A stretch of DNA of 64,000 nucleotides, from contig NZ_CAAJGK010000096.1 of the NCBI RefSeq assembly GCF_900996245.1, forward strand, positions 1-64,000, read 5' to 3'. Made by a program: the position numbers and the translations under genes. The DNA comes from Paraburkholderia sp. BCC1886. Lineage in GTDB: Bacteria > Pseudomonadota > Gammaproteobacteria > Burkholderiales > Burkholderiaceae. The notes beneath the pieces were generated by a model. The model was not told the DNA's origin, did not search any database, and saw nothing but the letters and a program-made list of their open reading frames with translations. Numbering within the stretch: position 1 is the first letter of the stretch; each line of letters begins with the position of its first letter. This document shows positions 33,698-42,321 of the stretch, piece after piece.

Positions 33698-35161
33698 ATG
33701 TCGATCAGCAAACCGTCGAGCCCGTTTCCTTCCGTCGACCGCCTGTCGCGTGACCCGCAATTCGCCGGGCTGGTCGAGCGTTTCGGCCGGACCGCGAGCA
33801 TCGACGCCATTCGCGGTGTGCTCGACGATTTGCGCGCCCATCTCCCCGAGCCGGATTTCTGCGCGCCGCAAGACCCGGAGATCATCGAGCAAGCCGCCGA
33901 GCGGCTAAACAAGCGCAGCACCTTCTCCCTACGACGCGTATTCAATCTGACCGGCACCGTGTTGCATACGAACCTCGGCCGCGCGTTGCTGCCGGAGTCC
34001 GCCCTGGCACACGTCAACATGGCGCTACGTGAAGCCTGCAATCTCGAGTTCGACCTCGACAGCGGCGGCCGCGGCGACCGTGACGACCTCGTCGACGACG
34101 TGCTGACCGAACTGACCGGCGCCGAAGCCGCGACGGTCGTCAACAACAACGCAGCCGCCGTCCTGCTCGTATTGACCGCGCTGGCGGCCGAGCGCGAGGT
34201 GATCGTCTCGCGCGGCGAACTGGTCGAGATAGGCGGCGCGTTCCGCGTGCCCGACGTCATGCGTAGCGCGGGCGCGCGACTGGTCGAGATCGGTACGACC
34301 AACCGCACGCATCCGGCCGACTACGAACGCGCGATCACCTCCGACACGCGCGCGCTCATGAAAGTCCATGCAAGCAACTACAAGATCAGCGGCTTCGTCG
34401 CGGAAGTCAGCGAGAAAGAGGTCGCCGCCATCGCCCATGCGCATGCCTTGCCGCTGGTCGTCGACCTCGGCGCCGGCAGTCTGATCGACCTGAGCGCATA
34501 TGGCTTGCCGAAAGAGCCGATCGTCCGCGAAGTCATTGCAGCCGGCGCGGACGTGGTCACGTTCAGCGGCGACAAGCTGCTCGGCGGACCGCAGGCCGGT
34601 TTGATCGTCGGCAGGAAGGATTTGATCGAGCGCATCAAACGGCATCCGATGAAGCGCGCGCTGCGCGTCTCGAAGCTGACCCTCGCCGCGCTCGAAGCCA
34701 CGTTGATCGCTTACCGGCATCCGGACCGGTTAGTTCACGACATTCCGACGCTGCGCCTGCTCACGCGTTCGGCCGAAGACATCGAGGCGCTCGCGCAGCG
34801 CGTCAAGCCGCATCTGGAAGCGGCGCTCGGCGCAGCGGCGCCCGGCGCAGCGGCGCCCGGCGCATCGGCGCGCGGCGCGTCGGCGCCCGGCGCAGCGTGG
34901 CAGGTCGACGTGGTGTCTGTGGCGAGCCAGGTGGGCAGCGGGTCGTTGCCGATCGACGTGATTCCCAGCGCGGCGTTGGCGCTGAGCTCCGTGGGCACAC
35001 GCTCCGGTTCAGCGCTCAACACACTTGCGGAACGGCTGCGGCGTTTGCCGGTGCCGGTCATCGGGCGGATTGCCGACAACCGGTTTCTGCTCGACCTGCG
35101 CTGTCTGGAAGACGAAGCCGGCTTCATCGCGCAACTCGGCCTGCTGCAAGCACTGAAATAA
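33698..35161 (+). CDS. selA: L-seryl-tRNA(Sec) selenium transferase
   Basis: SelA is a PLP enzyme that turns Ser-tRNA(Sec) into Sec-tRNA(Sec) with selenophosphate. The 487-aa protein has the N-terminal tRNA-binding region, TGTVLHTNLGRA, the PLP Lys in TFSGDKLLGGPQAG and the C-terminal SSVGTRSGSALNT/RFLLDLRCL segments. It completes the Sec pathway with selD, selB and selC, yet lies 21 kb from them. Between residues about 377 and 400 is an Ala/Gly/Pro low-complexity insert encoded by 15-bp tandem repeats, placed before the C-terminal domain and probably surface-exposed. Confidence 0.95.
   Translation: MSISKPSSPFPSVDRLSRDPQFAGLVERFGRTASIDAIRGVLDDLRAHLPEPDFCAPQDPEIIEQAAERLNKRSTFSLRRVFNLTGTVLHTNLGRALLPESALAHVNMALREACNLEFDLDSGGRGDRDDLVDDVLTELTGAEAATVVNNNAAAVLLVLTALAAEREVIVSRGELVEIGGAFRVPDVMRSAGARLVEIGTTNRTHPADYERAITSDTRALMKVHASNYKISGFVAEVSEKEVAAIAHAHALPLVVDLGAGSLIDLSAYGLPKEPIVREVIAAGADVVTFSGDKLLGGPQAGLIVGRKDLIERIKRHPMKRALRVSKLTLAALEATLIAYRHPDRLVHDIPTLRLLTRSAEDIEALAQRVKPHLEAALGAAAPGAAAPGASARGASAPGAAWQVDVVSVASQVGSGSLPIDVIPSAALALSSVGTRSGSALNTLAERLRRLPVPVIGRIADNRFLLDLRCLEDEAGFIAQLGLLQALK
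34828..34897 (+). repeat. 15-bp in-frame tandem repeat inside selA
   Basis: Four full copies and one partial copy of a 15-bp unit, CGGCGCAGCGGCGCC with small changes in copies 3 and 4, run head to tail. Each unit encodes five residues (GAAAP, GAAAP, GASAR, GASAP, GAA). Slippage would change the length in five-residue steps without a frameshift. Confidence 0.85.
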
Positions 35162-35412
35162 CAGCGAAAAACTCGCAGCACCCTGCTGATTAGCAGGGTA
35201 GGTGAGACACGGTGACTCAGGTAACATCCGCAGCGGAATCCGGAGAGCAGCGAGGCAGCGGTCACGACAGTGTCGGGAACACGAACGTCGAGCCACGCTA
35301 TGCCGGGCCCGCTAGAAACCTGAGAGAAGACCCGAGTCCGTCACGAGCGCAAAGCCGGCGGACTTGCTGCAAGTCAGCGCATTCGAAAATGCCGGCTCAT
35401 ACCAACCGCGTT
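35162..35412 (+). other. 251-bp convergent intergenic region with a hairpin
   Basis: This lies between the ends of selA (+) and the PAS-LuxR gene (-). A perfect 8-bp hairpin, ACCCTGCT/AGCAGGGT around GATT (35180-35199), is 18 bases after the selA stop but has no T tract. The rest is rich in short G/C inverted segments and looks neither like the flanking coding sequence nor like a known riboswitch. A short plus ORF (35212-35448) has poor codon use and is not called. Confidence 0.4.
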
Positions 35413-36015
35413 TTATTTATCGCCGGGCTGTATCCCACCCGTCGATAGATGCCTGAGCCACAAGCTCATCAAACCGGCGCGACCGCGCACGCTGTATTTG
35501 CGGAAAATCGTCGTGATGTAGGAATGCGTGGTGGAGACGGCAAGACCCAGTCGTTCGGCAATCTGTTTCTCGGTTGCCTCGGTCAGCAACAGTTCGAGCA
35601 CCTTGCGCTCATAGGGCGCGAGCACCGCCAGCAATGCGTCGGGAACATTGTGACGGCGGCGCAATTCCGTCACGTCGCGCGCAACGCCGACCCGCAGTTG
35701 TTCGTGTTCCAGCCAGCGAGCCGACCAGTTCAGGTACACGTCGCTGCCGTTCTTATGGCGGTAACGGTTCTCGAAACCGACCCGCTTGCGGCCCGCCAAT
35801 ACTTCTTTCGCTTCGCGAATGGTCGCGTCCCGATCGGCGGCAACGACGAAATCGATAATGAACTGGTCGACGAAGTCGCTCGGCTGGTAGCCGAAAATCT
35901 CCACGCACGCGGGACTCACATGACGGATACGGCCCTGCTGGTTGACGAGAAAAATGGCGTCGGGCGAGTTGTCTGCCGACTTGGTGACGAGGTCTTCGAA
36001 CAGGTCGCTTTTCAT
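35413..36015 (-). CDS. PAS-LuxR family transcriptional regulator
   Basis: The 200-aa protein from Met 36015 has a PAS domain (about 10-125: DNSPDAIFLVNQQGRIRHVSPACVEIFGYQPSDFV, YRHKNGSDVYLNWSARW) and a LuxR/GerE helix-turn-helix (YERKVLELLLTEATEKQIAERLGLAVSTTHSYITTIFRKYSVRGR). The longer frame to 36207 is Arg/Cys-rich and unlikely to be coding. It probably senses a small ligand or redox change in the cytoplasm. No partner kinase or target is adjacent; it converges with selA and lies downstream of the DUF2520 gene on the same strand. Confidence 0.85.
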   Translation of the reverse strand: MKSDLFEDLVTKSADNSPDAIFLVNQQGRIRHVSPACVEIFGYQPSDFVDQFIIDFVVAADRDATIREAKEVLAGRKRVGFENRYRHKNGSDVYLNWSARWLEHEQLRVGVARDVTELRRRHNVPDALLAVLAPYERKVLELLLTEATEKQIAERLGLAVSTTHSYITTIFRKYSVRGRAGLMSLWLRHLSTGGIQPGDK

Positions 36016-36106
36016 GGCGGCTTGATGGCGCCGGCTCTGGCGGAACGCGCGGACCGAATTGGAGCCACAGCGTAACGTGCGACAAAAATATAAGCAATTC
36101 GCCGCG

Positions 36107-36976
36107 TCAGCCCGCCTGCACCTTGCCCGTCTGCGCAAGCCGTTGCGCGAGCAACGACAGCGCGTCGTAAGCCTCGCGCGCCACCGGATCCCATCCGGCA
36201 ACCGCATGCGATTGCGCGTCGACCACCGCCCGGTCGCCGCGCGCGGCCGGTCCGGTCAACGCTTCCTGCGGGCCCAGCGCCACGACGTTGTCGGCCGCAT
36301 TGCGCGTGAGCGTATGCATCATGTCCTGAATCAACGGATCGGGAATGCCCGCCGCTTGCCATAACTCGACGGCCATTGCCGCCAGGATCGGCAGAAAATT
36401 GGACGACACGACCGCCGCCGCGTGATAAAGCGTTTTGCTGCCGGGCCCAATCTCGAAGCAGCGTGCGCCGATCGCGGCGAGCGTTTCACTCCACACCGAA
36501 CAGGCTTCGCGGTCGCCTTCGATTCCACACGGCGTGTTCTCGAACTGGAACACGGCCGTGCCGGGATGCGCGAAGCTGAGCATCGGATGCGCGCTCGCCA
36601 CGCGCCAGCCGATTGCCCTTAGCGGCGCGAGGATCTCCGCATCGAGCGCGCCGCTGCAATGCACGGCGATCGACGCGGAAGCCGCAATCCGCTGAGCGGT
36701 GCGCCGTTCGGCAAGCCGTTCGGCAAGCCGCGCGGCAAGTTGCCCGGCCACCGCGGCTATCTGCATATCGGGCACCGAGAGCAGCCAGATATCCGCGTCG
36801 CGCATTGCGCCGAGGTCGTCCACCGGCCGTCCCGCGCCGATAAATTCGACCGCCTCGCGCGCGTGCGCGCTGTCGCTGTCGTACAGATCGCCGATCTCGA
36901 GCACGCGATTGGCGACGATGAGATGCGCCAGCGTCTTGCCGACCCGCCCCGCGCCGATGATGTTGAGAGTCGCCAT
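36107..36976 (-). CDS. Rossmann-like and DUF2520 domain protein
   Basis: This 289-aa protein has an N-terminal NAD(P)-binding fold (MATLNIIGAGRVGKTLAHLI) and a DUF2520 helical C-terminal domain (GSKTLYHAAAVVSSNFLPILAAMAVELW). It resembles ketopantoate-reductase or F420-dependent-oxidoreductase-like proteins whose reactions are mostly unknown. It is the third gene of a minus-strand run behind a tartrate dehydrogenase and an aldehyde dehydrogenase (20 bases after the latter), so a reductase role in that pathway is likely but unproven. Confidence 0.82.
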   Translation of the reverse strand: MATLNIIGAGRVGKTLAHLIVANRVLEIGDLYDSDSAHAREAVEFIGAGRPVDDLGAMRDADIWLLSVPDMQIAAVAGQLAARLAERLAERRTAQRIAASASIAVHCSGALDAEILAPLRAIGWRVASAHPMLSFAHPGTAVFQFENTPCGIEGDREACSVWSETLAAIGARCFEIGPGSKTLYHAAAVVSSNFLPILAAMAVELWQAAGIPDPLIQDMMHTLTRNAADNVVALGPQEALTGPAARGDRAVVDAQSHAVAGWDPVAREAYDALSLLAQRLAQTGKVQAG

Positions 36977-36996
36977 GGTGTCGGATGCGCGTTGGG

Positions 36997-38445
36997 TCAG
37001 CCGTGTTTGATCGCGATGGTCTTCAGCGCGGTGAAGCCGTACAGCGCCTCGAAGCCCTTCTCGCGACCGTGCCCGCTCGCCTTGACGCCGCCGAACGGCA
37101 GTTCGACCCCGCCGCCCGCGCCGTAATTGTTGATGAAGACCTGGCCTGCCTGCAGCTTGCGCGCAAGCCGCAAACCGCGCGAACCGTCGCGCGTCCAGAC
37201 GCCGGCGACGAGTCCGTAAGGCGTGCCGTTGGCAATCTTCACGGCGTCGGCTTCGTCGTCGAACGGAATGGCGGCCAGCACCGGACCGAAAATCTCTTCC
37301 TGCGCGAGCCGGCTTTGCGGCGGCACGTCGCGGAACAGCACCGCTTCCTGAAAGAAGCCGCTGCGCGACGCCTCGACGACGATCTTGCCGCGCCCCGCCA
37401 CCGGAATGCCTTCGCTCTCCGCGAGTTGCACGAGACCGCGCACGCGCGCGTGCTGTTTCGCGTTGACGAGCGGCCCCATGTCGAGGTCCATCGCGGGCGG
37501 CCCCGAGCGCAGCGCGGCGAAGCGCTCCGCCAGGCGTTCGATCACCTGTTCGTAGATGTTGCGCTGGATCAGCAGCCGGCTGCCGGCCGAGCAGGTCTGC
37601 CCGGCGTTCTGCACGATCGCATTGAGAATCACCGGCAACGCCTCGTCGAGATCGGCGTCGTCGAACAGCAGTTGCGGCGACTTGCCGCCGAGTTCGAGCA
37701 CGGTCGGGCAGTGGCGGTCGGCGGCGGTGCGCGCCACCAGCGCGCCGGTCACGGTCGAGCCCGTAAACGAAATGTGGCCGATGCCGGGGTTCGCCGACAG
37801 GGCTGCGCCCGCTTCGCTGCCGAGCCCCGTGACCACGTTGATCGCGCCGGCCGGGAAGCCGACTTCCGCGGCGATTTCCGCGAGCCGCAAGATCGACAGG
37901 CTGGCGTCTTCGGCTGGCTTCACGACGCACGCATTGCCGGCGGCCAGCGACGCGCCGACGCTGCGGCCGTAAATCTGCATCGGGTAATTCCACGGAATGA
38001 TGTGGCCGGTCACGCCGATCGGCTCGCGGATCGTCAGCACCGTGAAGCCGGTGGTGTAGGGCAGGGTCTCGCCGTGCAGCTTGTCGACGCAGCCGGCGTA
38101 GTAGCGCAGATAGCGCGCCAGCACGGCGGCGTCGGTGCGCGCGGTCTTGAGCGCCTTGCCGGTGTCGCGCGCTTCGAGTTGGGCGAGTTCGTCGCCGTGT
38201 TCGAGCACGGCCGCCGCGTAGGCGAACAGCAGGTCGGCGCGTTCGGCGGGCGAGCGGGTCGCCCACGGACCATCGAGCGCTTCGCCCATTGCGCCGCGCG
38301 CCGCGACGACCGCCGCGTCGATGTCGGCGGCATTACCGCGGCCGATCGCGGCGAACGGCTCGCCGGTGCTCGGATCGATGACGTCGAGCGTCGCGCCGTT
38401 GTCGGGCGCGCTCCAGGTGTTGCCGATGAAATGACGAAATTCCAT
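36997..38445 (-). CDS. NAD(P)-dependent aldehyde dehydrogenase
   Basis: The 482-aa product has the family core: IIPWNYPMQIYGRSVGASLAAGNACVVKPAEDAS, FTGSTVTG, ELGGKSPQL with the general-base Glu, and NAGQTCSAGSRLL with the catalytic Cys. It ends PFGGVKASGHGREKGFEALYGFTALKTIAIKHG, as in betaine-aldehyde or gamma-aminobutyraldehyde type members. Substrate cannot be set. It lies between the tartrate-dehydrogenase-like gene (53 bases) and the DUF2520 gene (20 bases) in one operon. Confidence 0.92.
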   Translation of the reverse strand: MEFRHFIGNTWSAPDNGATLDVIDPSTGEPFAAIGRGNAADIDAAVVAARGAMGEALDGPWATRSPAERADLLFAYAAAVLEHGDELAQLEARDTGKALKTARTDAAVLARYLRYYAGCVDKLHGETLPYTTGFTVLTIREPIGVTGHIIPWNYPMQIYGRSVGASLAAGNACVVKPAEDASLSILRLAEIAAEVGFPAGAINVVTGLGSEAGAALSANPGIGHISFTGSTVTGALVARTAADRHCPTVLELGGKSPQLLFDDADLDEALPVILNAIVQNAGQTCSAGSRLLIQRNIYEQVIERLAERFAALRSGPPAMDLDMGPLVNAKQHARVRGLVQLAESEGIPVAGRGKIVVEASRSGFFQEAVLFRDVPPQSRLAQEEIFGPVLAAIPFDDEADAVKIANGTPYGLVAGVWTRDGSRGLRLARKLQAGQVFINNYGAGGGVELPFGGVKASGHGREKGFEALYGFTALKTIAIKHG

Positions 38446-38498
38446 GATGACTCCGTGATCAGTGCATTGCGTGCCGAATGCGTCGGTAATGCGCCCGC

Positions 38499-39599
38499 TC
38501 ATTGCGTCAGCAGCGCGTGTTGGTCGACGGCTTCGGCGATTGCCGTGCCGACTTCGATGGTATTGGCGGTGCCGCCCATGTCGGGCGTACGCGGCCCGTT
38601 GGCGAGCACGCTCTCGATCGCCGAAACGATGCTTCGTGCGGCGGCTTCGTAGCGCGCTTCGCCGCGCCCGAGGTGCTGCAGCATCATCGCCGCCGACCAG
38701 ATCTGGCCAATCGGATTGGCGATGCCGCGCCCGGCGATGTCGGGCGCCGAGCCGTGCACCGGCTCGAACAGCGACGGAAAGCGCCGCTCGGGATTCAGGT
38801 TCGCCGACGGCGCGATGCCGATGGTGCCGGTGCAGGCCGGCCCGAGATCGGACAGGATGTCGCCGAACAGATTCGACGCGACCACCACGTCGAAGCGGTC
38901 CGGATGTTGCACGAAGTGCGCGCACAGAATGTCGATGTGAAACTTGTTGGTCGCGATGTCGGGATAACGTTTCGCCGCCTCGGCAAGCCGCTCGTCCCAA
39001 TACGGCATGGTGATGGAAATGCCGTTGGACTTGGTGGCCGCGGTCAGTTGCTTGCGCGGCCGGCTGCGGGCCAGTTCGAATGCGAAGTTCAGGATGCGGT
39101 CGACGCCCGTACGTGTAAACACCGACTGCTGCGTCGCGAATTCGCGCTCGGTGCCTTCGAACATGCGGCCGCCCACCGACGAATACTCGCCTTCGGTGTT
39201 CTCGCGCACGACCAGAAAATCGATGTCGCCGGGCACGCGGTTCGCGAGCGGCGCGGGCACGCCGGGCATCAGGCGGACCGGGCGCAGGTTCACGTACTGG
39301 TCGAAATCGCGGCGGATCTTGATGATCGATTCCCACACGGCGGTGTGGTCGGGCACGATGTCGGGCGTGCCGACGGCGCCGAAGAAAATCGCGTCGTGCT
39401 TCTGGATCTGCCGGTCCCAGTCGGTCGGCATCATCGTGCCGTGCTGCACGTAGTAATCGGTGCACCATGCGAATTCGTCGAAGTGAAGGCCGATGTCGTA
39501 GCGTGCGGCCACACTGCGCAACACCCGCAGCCCTTCCACCATCACTTCCTTGCCGATGCCGTCGCCGGCGATCACCGCAATATTGTGCGTCGTCGTCAT
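38499..39599 (-). CDS. Tartrate dehydrogenase/decarboxylase-like enzyme
   Basis: This 366-aa beta-decarboxylating dehydrogenase of the isocitrate/isopropylmalate family shows IAVIAGDGIGKEVMVEGLRVL, the substrate Arg region (YVNLRPVRLMPG), NTEGEYSSVGGRMFEGTEREFATQQSVFTR, the metal-binding NLFGDILSDLGPACTGTIGIAPSANL and EPVHGSAPDIAGRGIANP. The detail matches the tartrate dehydrogenase (TtuC) group, which oxidises tartrate or D-malate with NAD and Mn(II). The divergent MFS and HIBADH-like genes past the LysR gene resemble other tartrate-use loci, supporting that role. Confidence 0.88.
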   Translation of the reverse strand: MTTTHNIAVIAGDGIGKEVMVEGLRVLRSVAARYDIGLHFDEFAWCTDYYVQHGTMMPTDWDRQIQKHDAIFFGAVGTPDIVPDHTAVWESIIKIRRDFDQYVNLRPVRLMPGVPAPLANRVPGDIDFLVVRENTEGEYSSVGGRMFEGTEREFATQQSVFTRTGVDRILNFAFELARSRPRKQLTAATKSNGISITMPYWDERLAEAAKRYPDIATNKFHIDILCAHFVQHPDRFDVVVASNLFGDILSDLGPACTGTIGIAPSANLNPERRFPSLFEPVHGSAPDIAGRGIANPIGQIWSAAMMLQHLGRGEARYEAAARSIVSAIESVLANGPRTPDMGGTANTIEVGTAIAEAVDQHALLTQ

Positions 39600-39722
39600 A
39601 CTGTCTCCATAGTTATCGTACCAATCTACTGGACGGCGGCGCGCGGAGGAAGTGCGAATCGGGGAACGGGAGTCTTCGAATATTCGCAAGGGCCTGCTGT
39701 CGCGATACCGCTTGCCGCGGTG

Positions 39723-40643
39723 TCATCGTACCGTTGCGCCGGTCGCGGGCGGCCTGATCGTGGCGGGCGCCATGGCGCTCAGAAAGTCGAACAGCATGCG
39801 CGCCGGCAACGGCGCGGCGCCCGCGCGCATGCCGACCGACATCACGCGCTCGGCCCATGGGTTGGTCAGGCGGATGAAGCGCAGTTGCATCGGCTCGCGG
39901 AACAGCCGGACCGCGCCTTCGGGCAGCACGCCGACGCCGTGGCCCACGGCGATCAGCCGGCACATCGCCTCGAAGCTCTGCACCTGCACGCGAAAGCGGA
40001 TGCTCTTGCCGAGCAGCGCGGCTTCCTTCACCAGCAGGCGCGTGACCTCGGCCTTGTCGTCGAGGCCGACTATGTCGTGTTCGAGCAGCGCGGAAAATTC
40101 GATCTCCTCGCCCTGCAGCACGTGGTCTTGCGGCACGACGACGCTGATGCGGTCGGTGCAATACGGTGCGAGCCGAATGCCTTCGGTGGCGACCTGCGAG
40201 GTCACCACGCCGATGTCGGCGCGGCCTTCGCGTAAAGCCTGCAGAATGTCGGTGCTGCGCAGTTCGCTGATATGCAGCTTGATGTCACGATAGCGCTGCG
40301 AGAACGCGCGCAAATGTTCGGGTAAATCCTGGCTGATCGCCGAGATGTTGGCGAACACCCGCACGCGGCCGACGGAGCCTTTGGTGTAGTCCGACAACTC
40401 GCTGTAGATCGCATCGGTTTTCAGCAGGAGTCCGGTCGCGTGGCGGGCGAGCGCTTCACCGGCGGGCGTCGGCTCGACACCGGCCGAGGTGCGGTTCAGC
40501 AGCGCCACGCGGAAGTGGTGTTCGAGTAGCGCGATACGCCGGCTCGCGGTGGACAACGACATATGCGATTGCTGCGCTGCTTTGGACAGGCTGCCCATTT
40601 CGACGGCGCGCAGAAACAGAGCCAGTGAAGTGAGATCGAACAA
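39723..40643 (-). CDS. LysR-family transcriptional regulator
   Basis: The 306-aa protein has the N-terminal LysR winged helix (LALFLRAVEMGSLSKAAQQSHMSLSTASRRIALLEHHFRVALLNRT) and a two-lobed effector domain. The start appears to be TTG (40641-40643). It lies upstream of the tartrate-dehydrogenase gene on the same strand and divergent from the MFS/HIBADH pair, 283 bases away, so it is placed to control both sets. No operator was identified. Confidence 0.9.
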   Translation of the reverse strand: MFDLTSLALFLRAVEMGSLSKAAQQSHMSLSTASRRIALLEHHFRVALLNRTSAGVEPTPAGEALARHATGLLLKTDAIYSELSDYTKGSVGRVRVFANISAISQDLPEHLRAFSQRYRDIKLHISELRSTDILQALREGRADIGVVTSQVATEGIRLAPYCTDRISVVVPQDHVLQGEEIEFSALLEHDIVGLDDKAEVTRLLVKEAALLGKSIRFRVQVQSFEAMCRLIAVGHGVGVLPEGAVRLFREPMQLRFIRLTNPWAERVMSVGMRAGAAPLPARMLFDFLSAMAPATIRPPATGATVR

Positions 40644-40926
40644 AAGCGGATACTCCGTGACAAATCATGCCGCGCAGTATGGCATTCGTGCGAACGGCGG
40701 GAAGCGCGGCGGACTCAAGGAATACCCTGGGAGCGCGCAGGGTGCGGCGCGCTGCCGGCCCGCGTGACAGGCGTTCGAAGTATTCGAACGCCCGCTTCAA
40801 GGATTTCGCATATCGCTCGCGCGCCGCAGGCGGTAGATTGATGCGGCCCGCCATCGCGACCTGCCGTCCACGAATCCGGCAGCACCGCGCGAGGCCCGGC
40901 CAGATATCCAATAACGGAGACAAGAC

Positions 40927-42255
40927 GTGGACATCGATGCGATTCGCCCTTCCGGCGGCGCGGAGCCGGCTATTCCGCCGCACGACGCGGTGACCGAAGA
41001 CGCCGTGTTTCGCCGTCTGGCGCTCAGGATTCTGCCGATCCTGATGTTCGCCTACATCACTTCCTATATCGACCGCGTCAACGTCAGCTTCGCCAAGTTG
41101 CAGATGGCGCAGCAACTGGGCTTCTCCGACGCGGTGTTCGGCTTTGGCGCGGGCATCTTCTTTCTCGGCTACGTGGTGTTCGAGGTGCCGAGCAACATGA
41201 TCCTGCAACGGGTCGGCGCGCGACGCTGGATTACCCGCATCGTGCTGACGTGGGGCATCGTCTCCGGGCTGACGGCGTTCGTTTCGACGCCGATGCAGTT
41301 CTACGTGATGCGCTGTCTGCTGGGCGTCGCCGAGGCGGGCTTCATTCCGGCCATCGTCTATTACATCGGCCAGTCGTTTCCACGCCACCGGCGTGCGCGC
41401 ATTCTCAGCCTGTTCTACGCGGCGCTGGCGCTGGCGGGGCTGATCGGCTCGCCGTTGACCGGCGCGATCATGCAGTACTTCGACGGCGCGATGCAGTTGC
41501 CGGGCTGGAAATGGATTTTCATCCTCGAGGCGCTGCCGGCGTTTCTCGCCGCCGTGTACACCTGGCGCGGGCTCGACGACGACGTCACGCGCAGTCCGCA
41601 CTTCAGCATCAACGAACAGGCGTTGCTCACGCGCGTGCTCGCCGAAGACCGCGCCGTCACGGCCGAAGCGAATCACAAGGGCTTGCTGTCGAGCTGGCTG
41701 GTCTGGGCCTTCTGTCTGATCTATTTTCTCGACGTGTTCGGCATCTACGGCTACACGTTCTGGGCGCCGACCATGATCCGCTCGATGGGTATCAAAAGCG
41801 ATCTGGTGATCGGTCTGCTGGCCGCGCTGCCCAATGCGGTGGCGGTGGTCGTGATGGTGCTGTTCGGCCGCAGCGCGGACCGTCGCGGCGAGCGCCGTCT
41901 GCACGTCGCGGCATTACTGTTGATGGGCGCTGTGGGCCTCTCGCTGTCCGTGCTGTGGCACGACAATTTATGGCTCGGCGTGCTCGCGCTGTGCATTGCG
42001 AATGCCGGCATGCTGTCGTTTCCGCCGCTGTTCTGGAGCATGCCGACGGCGGTACTCGGGACCGCGGCGGCGGCCATCGGCATCGCATGGATCAGCGCCT
42101 TCGGCAATCTTGCGGGATTTTTCGGACCTTACGTGGTGGGCTATCTGAAGCAAAGCTCGGGCGGCATGACCTTGCCGATCTTCTCGATGGTCGGCTGTCT
42201 GGTCGCCGGGCTCGTGCTGACGTTGATGCTGCCGAAACGGCTCGTTAACCGCTGA
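40927..42255 (+). CDS. MFS transporter, anion:cation symporter (tartrate-type)
   Basis: This 442-aa carrier has 12 membrane segments and the opening RILPILMFAYITSYIDRVNVSFAKLQM, with FEVPSNMILQRVGARRWITRIV, typical of the group that includes tartrate carriers such as TtuB. The start is GTG at 40927 with GGAGAC upstream. The next gene follows after 66 bases. It is divergent from LysR, beyond which lies the tartrate dehydrogenase, so a hydroxy-dicarboxylate substrate is the best guess. Confidence 0.88.
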   Translation: MDIDAIRPSGGAEPAIPPHDAVTEDAVFRRLALRILPILMFAYITSYIDRVNVSFAKLQMAQQLGFSDAVFGFGAGIFFLGYVVFEVPSNMILQRVGARRWITRIVLTWGIVSGLTAFVSTPMQFYVMRCLLGVAEAGFIPAIVYYIGQSFPRHRRARILSLFYAALALAGLIGSPLTGAIMQYFDGAMQLPGWKWIFILEALPAFLAAVYTWRGLDDDVTRSPHFSINEQALLTRVLAEDRAVTAEANHKGLLSSWLVWAFCLIYFLDVFGIYGYTFWAPTMIRSMGIKSDLVIGLLAALPNAVAVVVMVLFGRSADRRGERRLHVAALLLMGAVGLSLSVLWHDNLWLGVLALCIANAGMLSFPPLFWSMPTAVLGTAAAAIGIAWISAFGNLAGFFGPYVVGYLKQSSGGMTLPIFSMVGCLVAGLVLTLMLPKRLVNR

Positions 42256-42321
42256 CCCAGGCGAATCGTACTCGCCGGCACTCACCTTCCTGAACGCCTC
42301 AACAAACTCAAAGAGATCAGC

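Noticed and set aside
35162..35412. Cobalamin or other known riboswitch behind selA
   Set aside because: Some short pieces (GAGCCAC, ATCCG) recall the cobalamin class, but the conserved core order is absent and the region lies between convergent gene ends.
35212..35448. A 78-aa plus-strand ORF between selA and the LuxR gene
   Set aside because: No ribosome site, biased residue content and overlap with the 3' end of the LuxR gene.
36985..38652. Long plus-strand frames opposite the aldehyde and tartrate dehydrogenases
   Set aside because: Composition is typical of antisense shadows (Arg, Gln, His-rich) and the minus strand carries full enzyme motifs.
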